Shown here: positions 50,554 through 59,540 of the stretch, piece by piece
Layout: every line of letters starts with the position of its first letter
Position numbering within the stretch: the stretch's first letter is position 1
DNA from: Guptibacillus hwajinpoensis
Lineage (GTDB): Bacteria > Bacillota > Bacilli > Bacillales > Guptibacillaceae
Direction of reading: 5' to 3'
Length of the DNA stretch: 64,000 bases
Assembly (NCBI RefSeq): GCF_020171785.1
Contig: NZ_JAIVAE010000007.1
Coordinates: forward strand, 62,001 to 126,000
Notes under the pieces: model-generated
Told to the model about the DNA's origin: nothing
Seen by the model: the letters and a program-made list of their open reading frames with translations, nothing else
Database searches by the model: none
Position numbers and translations under genes: made by a program

Positions 50554-52620
50554 ATGATTCAGAACCGATGGGATAGCCAGGAAGCGAATGATCGAAACGG
50601 TGTTGAAGAGCTTGTTTATCGCTCTAATTTATTAGGAAGTGATCGTTCAGTATGTAATTTTGGTGGAGGCAATACTTCCATGAAAACGATTGAGAGCGAT
50701 TTCAAAGGCGAAGATGTGGAAGTCATGTGGGTGAAAGGCAGTGGTTCCGATCTCGCTACGATGGGAGAAAAGGACTTTACTGGATTAAAGATGGACGATA
50801 TTCGCCCGTTGATGGAAAGAGATGAAATGACTGATGAAGAGATGGTGGGATATTTGTCTCATTGTATGATTGATAGTAAACATCCACGTTCTTCTATCGA
50901 AACGTTATTGCATGCCTTTTTACCTTTTAAACACGTAGATCACACACATCCTGATGCTATTATTAGTCTTTGCTGTGCACATAACGGTAAAGAAATTGCA
51001 AATGAAATATTCGGCGACCGATTTGTTTGGGTCCCTTACGTTCGACCAGGATTTACGTTATCAAAAATGATTTCAGAAGCTGTTCGTCAGAATCCTCAGG
51101 CTGATTTAGTTTTAATGGAGAAACATGGACTTGTCACTTGGGGAGAGACATCACAAGAAAGTTATGAGAAAACAATTTCCGTGATTCAAGAAGCTGAAAG
51201 TTATATAACAGAAAAGCAAAAACAAAAAGCGATGTTTGGTGGTCAAAAGTATGAGTCGTTAAATGATAACGAACATCAAAAGGTTTTAAGTCACATTCTC
51301 TCAGTCATTCGAGGAGAAGTTAGTGAGAATAAAACCATGCTGCTAACGTATTCCGATGATAAGGAAGTTTTGGATTTTGTTAACAGTGAAGATGCAAAAG
51401 ATCTTTCACAAATAGGCGCTGCATGTCCAGATCACCTTGTTCATACGAAGCGAGTTCCGTTGTTTATTGACTGGGATCCCCAAAATCAAGGTACGGAAGA
51501 TCTTATCCAGTTGATTAAAGCAGGAATAACGAATTATAAAGAGGAATACATTCAATACTTTGAGACAAATCGTTCCGAAGAGGACAAAATGTCTGATCCA
51601 TCCCCGCGAGTTATTCTCATTCCAGGTATTGGAATGATTAATACTGGAAAAGACCTGAAATCAGCTAAAGTGAGCGGAGATCTCTATCATAGAGCAATCG
51701 CTGTGATGAAAGGAAGCACTGCACTTGGAGAATTTGTATCACTTAATGCAAATGAATCTTATCATATCGAATATTGGCCATTGGAACTTTATAAACTAAG
51801 CCTTTCGCCAGCAGAGGCTGAGTTTTCTCGAAAAGTTGCGTTCGTAACAGGCGGTGCAGGTGGGATTGGCGCTGCAACATGTGAGCGTTTTGCAAGGGAT
51901 GGAGCGCATATCGTAGTGGCAGATATCAATGTGGACGGTGCTAAACAGGTAGCGTCTAATCTGGAAGAAAAGTATGGAGCTGGACGAGCGATTGCTGTAA
52001 AAATGGACGTTACGAAAGAAGAAGAAGTGGCTGAAGCGATACAACAATCCGTTTTGAAGTACGGTGGCATTGATATTATCGTCAACAACGCTGGGTTGGC
52101 AAGCTCAAGTCCGTTTGAAGAAACGACTGTAGAAAAATGGGATATGAATATGAACGTATTAGTAAAAGGATATTTCCTCGTTGCTCGAGAAGCTTTTAAG
52201 CTCATGAAGGAGCAAGGAATAGGCGGAAATATGGTGTTTGTCGGCTCGAAAAATTCTGTGTATGCCGGTAAGAATGCTGCTGCTTATAGTACTGCTAAAG
52301 CTGCTGAGGCTCATCTTGCACGTACAATAGCGGCGGATGGTGGCCAATATGGTATTCGAGTAAATACGGTATTACCTGATGCTGTGATTCAAGGTTCTGC
52401 GATTTGGGATTCGAAATGGAAAGAAGAAAGAGCCGCTTCGTATGGAATTGAACCAGATCAATTAGAAGAACACTACCGTAAGCGAACCATTTTGAACGTT
52501 AATATATTGCCTTCAGACATCGCTGAATCGATCGCGTTTTTCGCATCAAGCAATGCTGAGAAAACTACAGGGTGTATGATTACGGTTGATGGCGGAGTCC
52601 CAGCAGCCTTTACTCGCTAA
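50554..52620 (+). CDS. rhaEW: Bifunctional rhamnulose-1-phosphate aldolase / lactaldehyde dehydrogenase
   Basis: A 688-aa fusion protein starting at ATG 50554 behind GGAGGAG. Residues about 1-410 are a class II aldolase domain (NFGGGNTSMKT, VKGSGSDLATMGEKDFTGLK, then HVDHTHPDAIISLCCAHNG with zinc His). Residues about 425-688 are an SDR domain with AFVTGGAGGIGAATCERFA, NNAGLASSSPFEE, YSTAKAAEAHLARTIAADGG. It splits L-rhamnulose-1-phosphate to DHAP and L-lactaldehyde and converts the lactaldehyde to lactate. B. subtilis YuxG has the same two-domain form. Confidence 0.93.
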   Translation: MIQNRWDSQEANDRNGVEELVYRSNLLGSDRSVCNFGGGNTSMKTIESDFKGEDVEVMWVKGSGSDLATMGEKDFTGLKMDDIRPLMERDEMTDEEMVGYLSHCMIDSKHPRSSIETLLHAFLPFKHVDHTHPDAIISLCCAHNGKEIANEIFGDRFVWVPYVRPGFTLSKMISEAVRQNPQADLVLMEKHGLVTWGETSQESYEKTISVIQEAESYITEKQKQKAMFGGQKYESLNDNEHQKVLSHILSVIRGEVSENKTMLLTYSDDKEVLDFVNSEDAKDLSQIGAACPDHLVHTKRVPLFIDWDPQNQGTEDLIQLIKAGITNYKEEYIQYFETNRSEEDKMSDPSPRVILIPGIGMINTGKDLKSAKVSGDLYHRAIAVMKGSTALGEFVSLNANESYHIEYWPLELYKLSLSPAEAEFSRKVAFVTGGAGGIGAATCERFARDGAHIVVADINVDGAKQVASNLEEKYGAGRAIAVKMDVTKEEEVAEAIQQSVLKYGGIDIIVNNAGLASSSPFEETTVEKWDMNMNVLVKGYFLVAREAFKLMKEQGIGGNMVFVGSKNSVYAGKNAAAYSTAKAAEAHLARTIAADGGQYGIRVNTVLPDAVIQGSAIWDSKWKEERAASYGIEPDQLEEHYRKRTILNVNILPSDIAESIAFFASSNAEKTTGCMITVDGGVPAAFTR

Positions 52621-52642
52621 ATCATTGAATGGAGGTTTTCCA

Positions 52643-53008
52643 ATGCCAATCGGAAAGAAATCGTGGATTATCCCAGATGCCTATATTCCTCCTAAAAGTT
52701 CTGGATCTTTAGAAAGTCACGAGGCGATCTGTGTGTTAAACCGTAACCAAGAGACTGTGCACTTGGACATACACCTGTACTTTGAAGATCGAGAACCGAT
52801 CAAAAACATAAAATATGAGATTCATGGAAATCGTACAAAGCACTTAAAAACAGATTCCCTCCATATAGATGGGGAATCTGTCCCAAAAGGAGTCCCATAT
52901 GCAATCGAAGTTACGAGTGACCTACCAATTGTCGTGCAATATAGTAGACTAGATACGACTCAATCTGAAAACGCTTTAATGACAACTTTAGCATACGCAA
53001 CGGATTAA
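52643..53008 (+). CDS. Sensory rhodopsin transducer (ASRT) family protein in the rhamnose operon
   Basis: A 121-aa soluble beta protein starting at ATG 52643 behind GGAGG. It matches the family of the Anabaena sensory rhodopsin transducer: GKKSWIIPDAYIPPKSSG, HEAICVLNRNQETVHLDIHL, YFEDREPIKN, KGVPYAIEVTSDLPIVVQYS. No rhodopsin is near. Family members have been proposed to bind carbohydrates and often sit in sugar operons. Here it lies between the aldolase and isomerase genes with short gaps (22 and 31 bp), so a role in rhamnose binding or sensing is likely but unproved. Confidence 0.82.
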   Translation: MPIGKKSWIIPDAYIPPKSSGSLESHEAICVLNRNQETVHLDIHLYFEDREPIKNIKYEIHGNRTKHLKTDSLHIDGESVPKGVPYAIEVTSDLPIVVQYSRLDTTQSENALMTTLAYATD

Positions 53009-53039
53009 TAGATACTGAGTATTGGAGAGGTGAGAGATA

Positions 53040-54266
53040 ATGGGGAATTCTGATCGATACTATCATTTATTTGAAGAGCAACAAGAAGATAGAGGAATAA
53101 ACCTTGATGAAGTGAAAACGAAGCTTAGAAAATTAAACATAGAAACACCTTCCTGGGGATATGGGGATTCAGGTACACGATTTAAAGTTTTCCAACAAGA
53201 AGGAATTCCACGCGATCCTTTTGAAAAAATTGAAGATGCAGCGCAAGTCCATAAACTCACAGGAAACTGTCCGGGCGTAGCTATTCATATTCCATGGGAT
53301 AAAGTCGATGATTATAAGAAGTTAAAGCAGTATGCTATCGACCATAATGTTCATCTAGGGGCAGTAAATCCAAATTTGTTTCAAGACGACGATTATAAAT
53401 TTGGTAGCGTCACCAATTCTGATGCTTCGATTCGTCGGAAAGCAACAGATCATCTTTTAGAGTGTGTAGAAATCGCTAGAACGATTGGTTCTAAAGATGT
53501 GAGTCTTTGGTTTGCTGATGGCACAAACTACCCTGGGCAAGCTGACTTTAGGAAACGGAAGCATTGGATGCAAGAGTGTTTGAGTGAGATGTATGAGTCC
53601 ATGGACGATGATATGAGAATGTTGATTGAGTATAAATTCTTTGAACCAGCCTTTTATCACACTGATCTAGCTGACTGGGGTATGGCCTATAATATGGCTC
53701 AGAAGTTAGGTCCACAGGCAGAAGTATTAGTAGATACTGGGCACCACCCCCAAGGAACGAATATTGAACATATTGTTGCATATCTACTAGATGAACAAAG
53801 GTTAGGCGGGTTCCACTTTAATAGCCGAAAGTATGCGGATGATGATCTCATAGCAGCCGCCCATAATCCATATGAACTGTTTTTGATTTTCTCTCAAATC
53901 GTTTTAGCACAGAAGGATAATGATCCAAGCGTTCGAAAAAATGCGGATAACATTGCATATATGCTTGATCAGTGTCACAATTTGGAACCGAAGATCCCAG
54001 CTATGATTCGCTCAATCACGAATATTCAAACACTTTATGCTAAAGCTCTCCTAATCAACTTAGCTGACGTTAAGGAAGCTCAAGAAAGAAATGATGTGTT
54101 AGGTGCTGAGCATGCGGTAAGGCAGGCGTTTGAATTTGATGTAGCCCCTCTACTTAAAGCGATGAGAGAAGAATCTGGTTTACCGATTGATCCAATGAAG
54201 GCTTACCAGGAAAGCGGTTATGGAGAAAAAATCCTTTCTCGCGGTAAGGGCGGTGCAAGTTGGTGA
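53040..54266 (+). CDS. rhaI: L-rhamnose isomerase (RhaI type)
   Basis: A 408-aa TIM-barrel enzyme starting at ATG 53040 behind GGAGAGGTGAG. The metal site is visible: IEYKFFEPAFYHTDL (Glu), VLVDTGHHPQGTNIEH (Asp, His), GGFHFNSRKYADDDL (His, Asp). The early motif SWGYGDSGTRFKVF is typical of RhaI-type isomerases, which differ from the E. coli RhaA type. It converts L-rhamnose to L-rhamnulose in the cytoplasm. Its TGA stop overlaps the start of the kinase gene. Confidence 0.92.
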   Translation: MGNSDRYYHLFEEQQEDRGINLDEVKTKLRKLNIETPSWGYGDSGTRFKVFQQEGIPRDPFEKIEDAAQVHKLTGNCPGVAIHIPWDKVDDYKKLKQYAIDHNVHLGAVNPNLFQDDDYKFGSVTNSDASIRRKATDHLLECVEIARTIGSKDVSLWFADGTNYPGQADFRKRKHWMQECLSEMYESMDDDMRMLIEYKFFEPAFYHTDLADWGMAYNMAQKLGPQAEVLVDTGHHPQGTNIEHIVAYLLDEQRLGGFHFNSRKYADDDLIAAAHNPYELFLIFSQIVLAQKDNDPSVRKNADNIAYMLDQCHNLEPKIPAMIRSITNIQTLYAKALLINLADVKEAQERNDVLGAEHAVRQAFEFDVAPLLKAMREESGLPIDPMKAYQESGYGEKILSRGKGGASW

Positions 54267-55744
54267 GCGTTTTAGCGGTTGATATTGGCGCTGGTAGCGG
54301 CAGGGCGGTGCTAGCTGAGCTAAAGGGTGATCTACTTGAACTGGTAGAAATTCATCGTTTTACTAACGATCCTGTCCGAGTGAGCGGACGATTCCAATGG
54401 GATATTCTTCGTTTGTTTCATGACATTAAGCTTGCGATAGGAAAGGCGGTTGAAACTGGGGCGAAGCTTGAGGGGATCGCGATTGATACCTGGGCTGTTG
54501 ACTTCGGACTACTGGGTAAAGATGGAGAGCTCCTAAGGAATCCCTATCACTATCGAGACCATCAAACAGATGGGGTTATGAAAAAAGTTCATGAAGATTG
54601 GATTACTCAGGAGAAGCTGTTTGAAAAGACAGGAATTCAGTTCCTAACATTTAATACGATCTATCAATTGATGGCGATGAAAGAAAAGAATGGGTGGTTA
54701 CTAGAAAAAGCTGAGTCGTTACTGATGATTCCCGATCTTCTGCGCTATTTTTTAACTGGGATAAAGAAAAGTGAATTTACGAATGCGACGACTACACAAC
54801 TTTTTAACCCTAATTTAATGAAGTGGGATAGCGAGTTACTAGATACTTTAGGGCTTCCTGAGAAAATCTTTCAAGAAGTAGTAGGGCCGGGTACCATTAT
54901 AGGACATTTAAAAGAAGACCTGTGTGAAGAACTGGAGATTTCTCCAATTCCCGTTATCGCTGTTGGGGAGCACGATACAGCATCAGCTGTAGCTGGCGTT
55001 CCAGCATTAGATGAGTCGTTTGCATATTTAAGCTGTGGGACATGGTCTTTAATGGGTACGGAAGTAAAAGAACCGGTGATCAATAAAGAGGCATTGGAAT
55101 TGAATTTTACAAATGAAGGCGGAGTGGGAGGACGCTTCCGCCTTTTGAAAAACATTATGGGGCTTTGGATACTAGAAGAATGTCGACGAATATGGGGTCA
55201 TCATGAAAGTACGAATTATGAGCGTTTAATGGAAGAAGCTAAAGAAGTGCCAGCTTTTCGATCTTTCATTGACCCAGATTATCCGTTGTTTTTAAACCCA
55301 TCAAATATGCCGCAACAAATTCAAGAGTATTGTAAAAATACAAATCAACCGATTCCTGAATCTCGAGGAGAAATTGTCAGGTGCATTATAGAAAGTCTGG
55401 CAATGAAATACCGATATGTCTTTGAACGGACTGAAAAACTGTCGGAAAAAGAATTTTTTGGATTGCATATGGTGGGAGGAGGGATAAAAAATAAGATGTT
55501 GTGTCAATTTACCTCTAATGCCTTAGGTAAACCCGTCTGGGCGGGTCCTACAGAAGCTAGTGCCATAGGGAATATTCTTGTTCAATTAATGGCTCTAGGT
55601 CGAATTACGGGAATTGATGAAGCAAGAAAAATAGCATTGAAAGCAACGAAAATGGCGTATTACTTCCCGGAAAGTCAGGAATCCTGGAAGACAGCTTATG
55701 AAAAGTTTTGCCACTACATTGGTGAAAGCCAACCTACGATTTAA
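54263..55744 (+). CDS. rhaB: Rhamnulokinase
   Basis: About 493 aa from GTG 54263, whose last bases overlap the rhaI stop; AAGGGCGG lies nine bases upstream. It is an FGGY-family carbohydrate kinase: VLAVDIGAGSGRAVLAEL (ATP-binding phosphate loop, residues 2-19), AIDTWAVDFGLLG with catalytic Asp, VGEHDTASAVAGVPA and HMVGGGIKNKMLCQFTSNAL near the end. It phosphorylates L-rhamnulose to rhamnulose-1-phosphate for RhaEW. Confidence 0.93.
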   Translation: MSVLAVDIGAGSGRAVLAELKGDLLELVEIHRFTNDPVRVSGRFQWDILRLFHDIKLAIGKAVETGAKLEGIAIDTWAVDFGLLGKDGELLRNPYHYRDHQTDGVMKKVHEDWITQEKLFEKTGIQFLTFNTIYQLMAMKEKNGWLLEKAESLLMIPDLLRYFLTGIKKSEFTNATTTQLFNPNLMKWDSELLDTLGLPEKIFQEVVGPGTIIGHLKEDLCEELEISPIPVIAVGEHDTASAVAGVPALDESFAYLSCGTWSLMGTEVKEPVINKEALELNFTNEGGVGGRFRLLKNIMGLWILEECRRIWGHHESTNYERLMEEAKEVPAFRSFIDPDYPLFLNPSNMPQQIQEYCKNTNQPIPESRGEIVRCIIESLAMKYRYVFERTEKLSEKEFFGLHMVGGGIKNKMLCQFTSNALGKPVWAGPTEASAIGNILVQLMALGRITGIDEARKIALKATKMAYYFPESQESWKTAYEKFCHYIGESQPTI

Positions 55745-55825
55745 GAGGAGAAATAAATTAAATCAAATGATAAAATAAAGAGTGAGAATAGAAGAGTTAA
55801 TGGTTTAAAGAGAGGTTGAATGCTG

Positions 55826-56590
55826 ATGCTTGTGGCAGAAAGACAGCAAAAGATTGTTGAGCTCGTAAATGAAAAAACAAGTCTTCGTGTTTCTGAATTA
55901 AGTCAAATATTTTCTGTGACAGAAGAGACGATTCGACGTGATTTAGAAAAACTGGAAAAGGAGAAAAAACTCCGTCGAAGCCATGGCGGAGCAGTGAAAC
56001 TTCACCAAAGTGCTAGAGAGATTCCCTATACTGAAAGGGAAGTGACGAATGTACAAGAAAAAAGAGAAATTGCTCTTGAAGCAGTAAAGCATGTTGTGGA
56101 ACGCGACACCATTATTTTGGATGCGAGTACAACAGCTTATTATATGGCTAAAGCACTGCCCGATGTGCCTATTATTGTTATGACAAATTCTCTTAATGTA
56201 GCATTGGAACTTAGCAAAAAGAAAGAAATCACTGTGATATCAACAGGTGGAATTCTAGATTCTAAATCAATGTCTTATCTTGGTCCACTCGCTGAAGCTT
56301 CGCTAGAGGATTATCATGTCAACAAAGCTTTCATTTCTTGTAAGGGTATCCATCTAAGCCGAGGAATTAGTGAATCGAATGAACAGCAAGCTCGCATTAA
56401 GAGGAAAATGTTAGATACTGCGGATATTAATTTTGTGATGGTTGATTATAGCAAGTTCGGTATCCAGGCATTCGCTCGTTTTGCGGAGTTGGATATGATC
56501 GATCACGTTCTTTCCGATCAAAAGCTGGATAATGATTATGTTCAACAATTATCGGAACGTGCAATGAATGTGGTCCGTGTAGATACTTAG
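55826..56590 (+). CDS. rhaR: DeoR-family regulator of the rhamnose genes
   Basis: About 254 aa from ATG 55826 (an ATG at 55820 is also possible) behind AGAGAGG. A DeoR helix-turn-helix occupies residues 1-57 (RQQKIVELVNEKTSLRVSEL, VTEETIRRDLEKLEKEKKLR, RSHGGAV). The effector domain shows DTIILDASTTAYYMAKAL and ISCKGIHLSRGISESNEQQA, which bind a phosphorylated sugar. It ends the rhamnose operon and resembles B. subtilis RhaR (YulB). It probably recognises the AAACAAA-type repeats at 48936, 50465 and 63430. Confidence 0.88.
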   Translation: MLVAERQQKIVELVNEKTSLRVSELSQIFSVTEETIRRDLEKLEKEKKLRRSHGGAVKLHQSAREIPYTEREVTNVQEKREIALEAVKHVVERDTIILDASTTAYYMAKALPDVPIIVMTNSLNVALELSKKKEITVISTGGILDSKSMSYLGPLAEASLEDYHVNKAFISCKGIHLSRGISESNEQQARIKRKMLDTADINFVMVDYSKFGIQAFARFAELDMIDHVLSDQKLDNDYVQQLSERAMNVVRVDT

Positions 56591-56605
56591 ATCTTTAAAT
56601 ACGAT

Positions 56606-56645
56606 CCAAATGGAACTCCAGTCAGTTGGCTGGAGTTCCATTTGG
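56606..56645 (+). terminator. Very strong hairpin after the rhamnose operon
   Basis: A 16-bp perfect stem (CCAAATGGAACTCCAG and complement) encloses an 8-nt loop. No T-run follows; instead a structured non-coding stretch begins. It was probably a terminator whose T-run was displaced by an insertion. Confidence 0.75.
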
Positions 56646-57030
56646 AATTACCGGGAATCACTGGGGCGGTTGTAGCGCCACGCAAAGGGTGCATCATATA
56701 GTGGGCGGGAATCCCCAGTGAGTAAGATTAAGCAAATCGCTCATATCGAGTCTTGGACATTAGCGGGTAACGGTGATGTTAAGCGTAGACAGCAAGCTAG
56801 TTGGCTCAAAGCATAAGCTGAAGGAACAAAGTCCCGAAATTCCAAATGGGAAGGTTCATACTTGGAACCGCGTAGAAAACAACTCTCCTTTAGTCGTTAT
56901 GCGAGAGTAAAAAAGCTTCCCCAGGGCCAGTGCCCTGACATACTAGACACTGTTATGATTGATCAACGTGGGAGACCCTAAGCGTTCTTTACTTAGAGAA
57001 AGTAGGATAATAAAAAAAGGAAGCCTAATA
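56646..57030 (+). mobile_element. Possible 5' remnant of a group II intron, no reverse transcriptase
   Basis: This GC-richer, non-coding stretch begins right after the terminator hairpin. It contains many short complementary pairs (CTGGGG 56662-56667 with CCCCAG, CCAGGGCC/GGCCAGTG-like and CAGGGC/GCCCTG) and phrases such as AAGCGTAGACAGCAAG and ATCAACGTGGGAGACCCTAA. These resemble the ribozyme region ahead of the maturase gene in bacterial group II introns. Class C introns are known to insert behind terminator hairpins, which fits. No domain V or reverse transcriptase is present. Assignment is from memory of such sequences and uncertain. Confidence 0.4.
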
Positions 57031-57098
57031 ACAATAGGAAGGGTAAGGTTAGGGCATAGTGCAGGTTAATGCGAGAGAGAGGGAATAGTTGCGGTGAA

Positions 57099-57218
57099 TT
57101 GAGTGACAAAGCAAGACAATTATTCGAGGATTTGTTAGCCATAATAATCTGCGGTTTAATGTTGTTTGTGATTATAAAGAATATGAAAAAAATGGATGAA
57201 ACGTTCCCAGGAGAATAA
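57099..57218 (+). CDS. Possible 39-aa membrane peptide
   Basis: TTG 57099 to TAA 57218. It has a single membrane helix (FEDLLAIIICGLMLFVIIKN) with charged ends (SDKAR, KKMDETFPGE). The ribosome binding site is weak (GCGGTGA). It lies between the intron-like stretch and a pseudogene, so it may be a chance frame. Confidence 0.3.
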   Translation: MSDKARQLFEDLLAIIICGLMLFVIIKNMKKMDETFPGE

Positions 57219-57235
57219 TAGAGATGGTGCCTAAG

Positions 57236-57507
57236 TCATCTTTTGTATCAATTAGCAGTCCTGGTGAGTTAATTCAGGACAACGAGAAGAAGAATGATTA
57301 AATGAATTAGATTGTTGAAAAGCTGCTAAATAAGTCTGCTGATGATCCGGATGGTTAATGCACCCCCCCGAAATTTCCGAATATTGGGAGTCTGAGGTGA
57401 ACATTAAGACGATTAAGGAGTTTGTAAAAAAGGTGACTGGTAGTCATTCATTAGAGGAAGGCAAAGTTTTAAAAGTTACGGATCACTTTAATGAAGAAAC
57501 GAGCTAG
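57236..57507 (+). pseudogene. Dead partial copy of the general stress protein gene at 48222
   Basis: The stretch follows the last 90 codons of the gene at 48222-48731 closely: VSIS, ELIQDNEKKND, IVEKLLNKSADDPDG, EYWES-like and EFVKKVTGS can all be read. In-frame stops, a run of C and at least one frameshift break it. It ends with KVTDHFNEETS before TAG at 57505-57507. The duplicate pair flanks the rhamnose operon. Confidence 0.85.
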
Positions 57508-57545
57508 CTACTTATTTTCCTTCTGGTTTTTTAACACCAGCTATA

Positions 57546-58337
57546 TTAATTGAAGAATAATCGTACTCCTATAATTACTAATAAAACAGAAAGCATCTGA
57601 ATAATAATTTTGCCGGGGATGCGTTGAGATAAAATAACTCCTAGCTGTGCGCCAATTATTACACCGCTTCCCCCCCACATGACAGATACCCAGTCAATAC
57701 TTCCATAGAAAAATTGGGATAAGACGCCTACGGAGGAGTAGAGACATAATGAAAAGATGGAAGTCGCCGTTGCGTGATGAGTTGATAATTTGAAAACATA
57801 GATAAGTATCGGAACGAGTAACCATCCACCACCGATTCCAAGATAACTTGAAAGGATCCCCATTGTTATGCCTAGAGGAATGAACCAATTGAATGAAGGG
57901 TGACCAACACCATCAGACTCATCACTCTCTTCTTTTTCCAATAGTGTAGGCGGTATTTTAGGGGAGCGATTTAAAGTTTTACTGAATAAAAAGACGCCAA
58001 GAGCAACAAGTATAGTTGCAAATATGACATAAAAATATTGGGAGGAGTACCTATGAAGAAACCAAACACCCAAGATTGATCCTGGTAACGCACTTATTCC
58101 TATAGTAAGACCAGTTTTATAATCAATTAGGTTTTGCCTAGCGTATCCTATGACACCTGAAAGAGAGTTTATAAGTACAATAACCATCCCTGTACTGGAA
58201 GCAAGTACCGGATTCATTTGAAAGATTAGTAACAGAGCCGGGACAAAAATAAATCCTCCACCGGCGCCGACGATTGTACCATAACCGCCTGCCAGAATTC
58301 CGATTATAAGAATTAACACCCCAATACCTATGTCCAA
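57546..58337 (-). CDS. TauE/SafE-family anion (sulfite/organosulfonate) exporter
   Basis: A 263-aa membrane protein starting at TTG 58335-58337 behind AAGGGGGAAT. Seven to eight helices are arranged as two repeats. The family signatures GTIVGAGGGFIFVPALLLIF (residues 20-39) and SSYLGIGGGWLLVPILIYVF in the second half are present. Members export sulfite, sulfoacetate or related anions. It is divergent from the formylglycine-generating-enzyme gene 184 bp away, a pairing that fits sulfur-ester metabolism. Confidence 0.87.
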   Translation of the reverse strand: MDIGIGVLILIIGILAGGYGTIVGAGGGFIFVPALLLIFQMNPVLASSTGMVIVLINSLSGVIGYARQNLIDYKTGLTIGISALPGSILGVWFLHRYSSQYFYVIFATILVALGVFLFSKTLNRSPKIPPTLLEKEESDESDGVGHPSFNWFIPLGITMGILSSYLGIGGGWLLVPILIYVFKLSTHHATATSIFSLCLYSSVGVLSQFFYGSIDWVSVMWGGSGVIIGAQLGVILSQRIPGKIIIQMLSVLLVIIGVRLFFN

Positions 58338-58521
58338 GTGAATTCCCCCTTAGTTGATTTTCTATTAAATTTTCTCACTTCGGGTCCAAACTGTAAATTC
58401 AGTAAATGTAATATGGTATAACAAAATAGAATAGCCGTCATTTTTTTGTTACGTGATACAATTTTAATAATTACGATACTAATCTGTTATTAATTCTATT
58501 TGATAAGGGATGGGATAACTT

Positions 58522-59499
58522 ATGAATGAAAAGAAACTTCATCACTCCTGCTGTACTGGAAGTCGAGCAGAAGTACAGAGTGACTCTGGAAAAGGAGAAA
58601 ACGTAAAAAAACGCGAATTTTCTAAAAGAGAGCGGATTAAATTCCGTAATAAGTTGATATATATCCCGGGCGGGGAGTTTCTGATGGGGACAAATGATGA
58701 GGAAGGCTTTATATCCGATGGGGAAGGTCCTACTCGGTCTGTGAAATTATCCCCTTATTATATTGATTCTCATACAGTGACGAACGAAGAATTTGCACAG
58801 TTTGTCGAAGAAACAGGATACCGTACAGAAGCTGAAATATTCGGTTGGTCATTTGTATTCTATAAATTCCTTCCTAAAGATACTGAAATGAAAGTACAGC
58901 AGTTGCCATCAACCCCTTGGTGGTATGCGGCGGAAGGCGCGTATTGGTTCCAGCCGGAAGGGAAGGAATCTTCTATTGAAGAGCGAATGGATCACCCGGT
59001 CATTCACGTTTCTTGGAATGATGCCATGGAATTTTGTAACTGGTCAGGAAAGCGGTTACCTACAGAAGCTGAATGGGAAATGGCGGCTCGAGGTGGGTTA
59101 GAGCAGAAGAAATTTCCATGGGGAGACGAATTGACTCCTGGTGGAAAGCATTACTGTAATATTTGGCAAGGAGAATTTCCAAAAGTAAACACAGAAGAAG
59201 ACGGATTTGTCGGAACAGCTCCATCTCAGTCTTTTCCACCGAATGGGTATGGTCTATATAACACGGCAGGAAATGTATGGGAGTGGTGCTCTGACTGGTT
59301 TGCAAAAAACTCTGACTTAATTTCTATAGTGAATCCGAGAGGGCCAGTAAAAGGTGAAGCGAAAGTAATACGTGGAGGCTCGTATCTATGCCATCCATCA
59401 TATTGTAATCGATACAGAGTAGCTGCACGAAGTTCCAACACGATCGACAGCTCTAGCGGAAATATGGGATTTAGGTGTGTAGTTGATGCGAATAGTTAA
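58522..59499 (+). CDS. Formylglycine-generating enzyme (sulfatase-modifying factor)
   Basis: A 325-aa protein starting at ATG 58522. The N-terminus has the short Cys motif HHSCCTGSRAE, usual in bacterial FGE. The FGE-sulfatase domain runs from about residue 42 (IYIPGGEFLMGTNDEEGF) to the end. VIHVSWNDAMEFCNWSGKRL, LPTEAEWEMAARGG and GNVWEWCSDWF are family hallmarks. The copper-binding active-site pair is present as RGGSYLCHPSYCNRYR, Cys290 and Cys295, five apart as in human FGE. This separates it from EgtB-type relatives. It oxidises a Cys in type I sulfatases to formylglycine. No sulfatase lies in the window. Confidence 0.88.
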   Translation: MNEKKLHHSCCTGSRAEVQSDSGKGENVKKREFSKRERIKFRNKLIYIPGGEFLMGTNDEEGFISDGEGPTRSVKLSPYYIDSHTVTNEEFAQFVEETGYRTEAEIFGWSFVFYKFLPKDTEMKVQQLPSTPWWYAAEGAYWFQPEGKESSIEERMDHPVIHVSWNDAMEFCNWSGKRLPTEAEWEMAARGGLEQKKFPWGDELTPGGKHYCNIWQGEFPKVNTEEDGFVGTAPSQSFPPNGYGLYNTAGNVWEWCSDWFAKNSDLISIVNPRGPVKGEAKVIRGGSYLCHPSYCNRYRVAARSSNTIDSSSGNMGFRCVVDANS

Positions 59500-59540
59500 A
59501 GGTATCTTATTCAATAATAAGAGCTGCAGGTGAGTAACCT

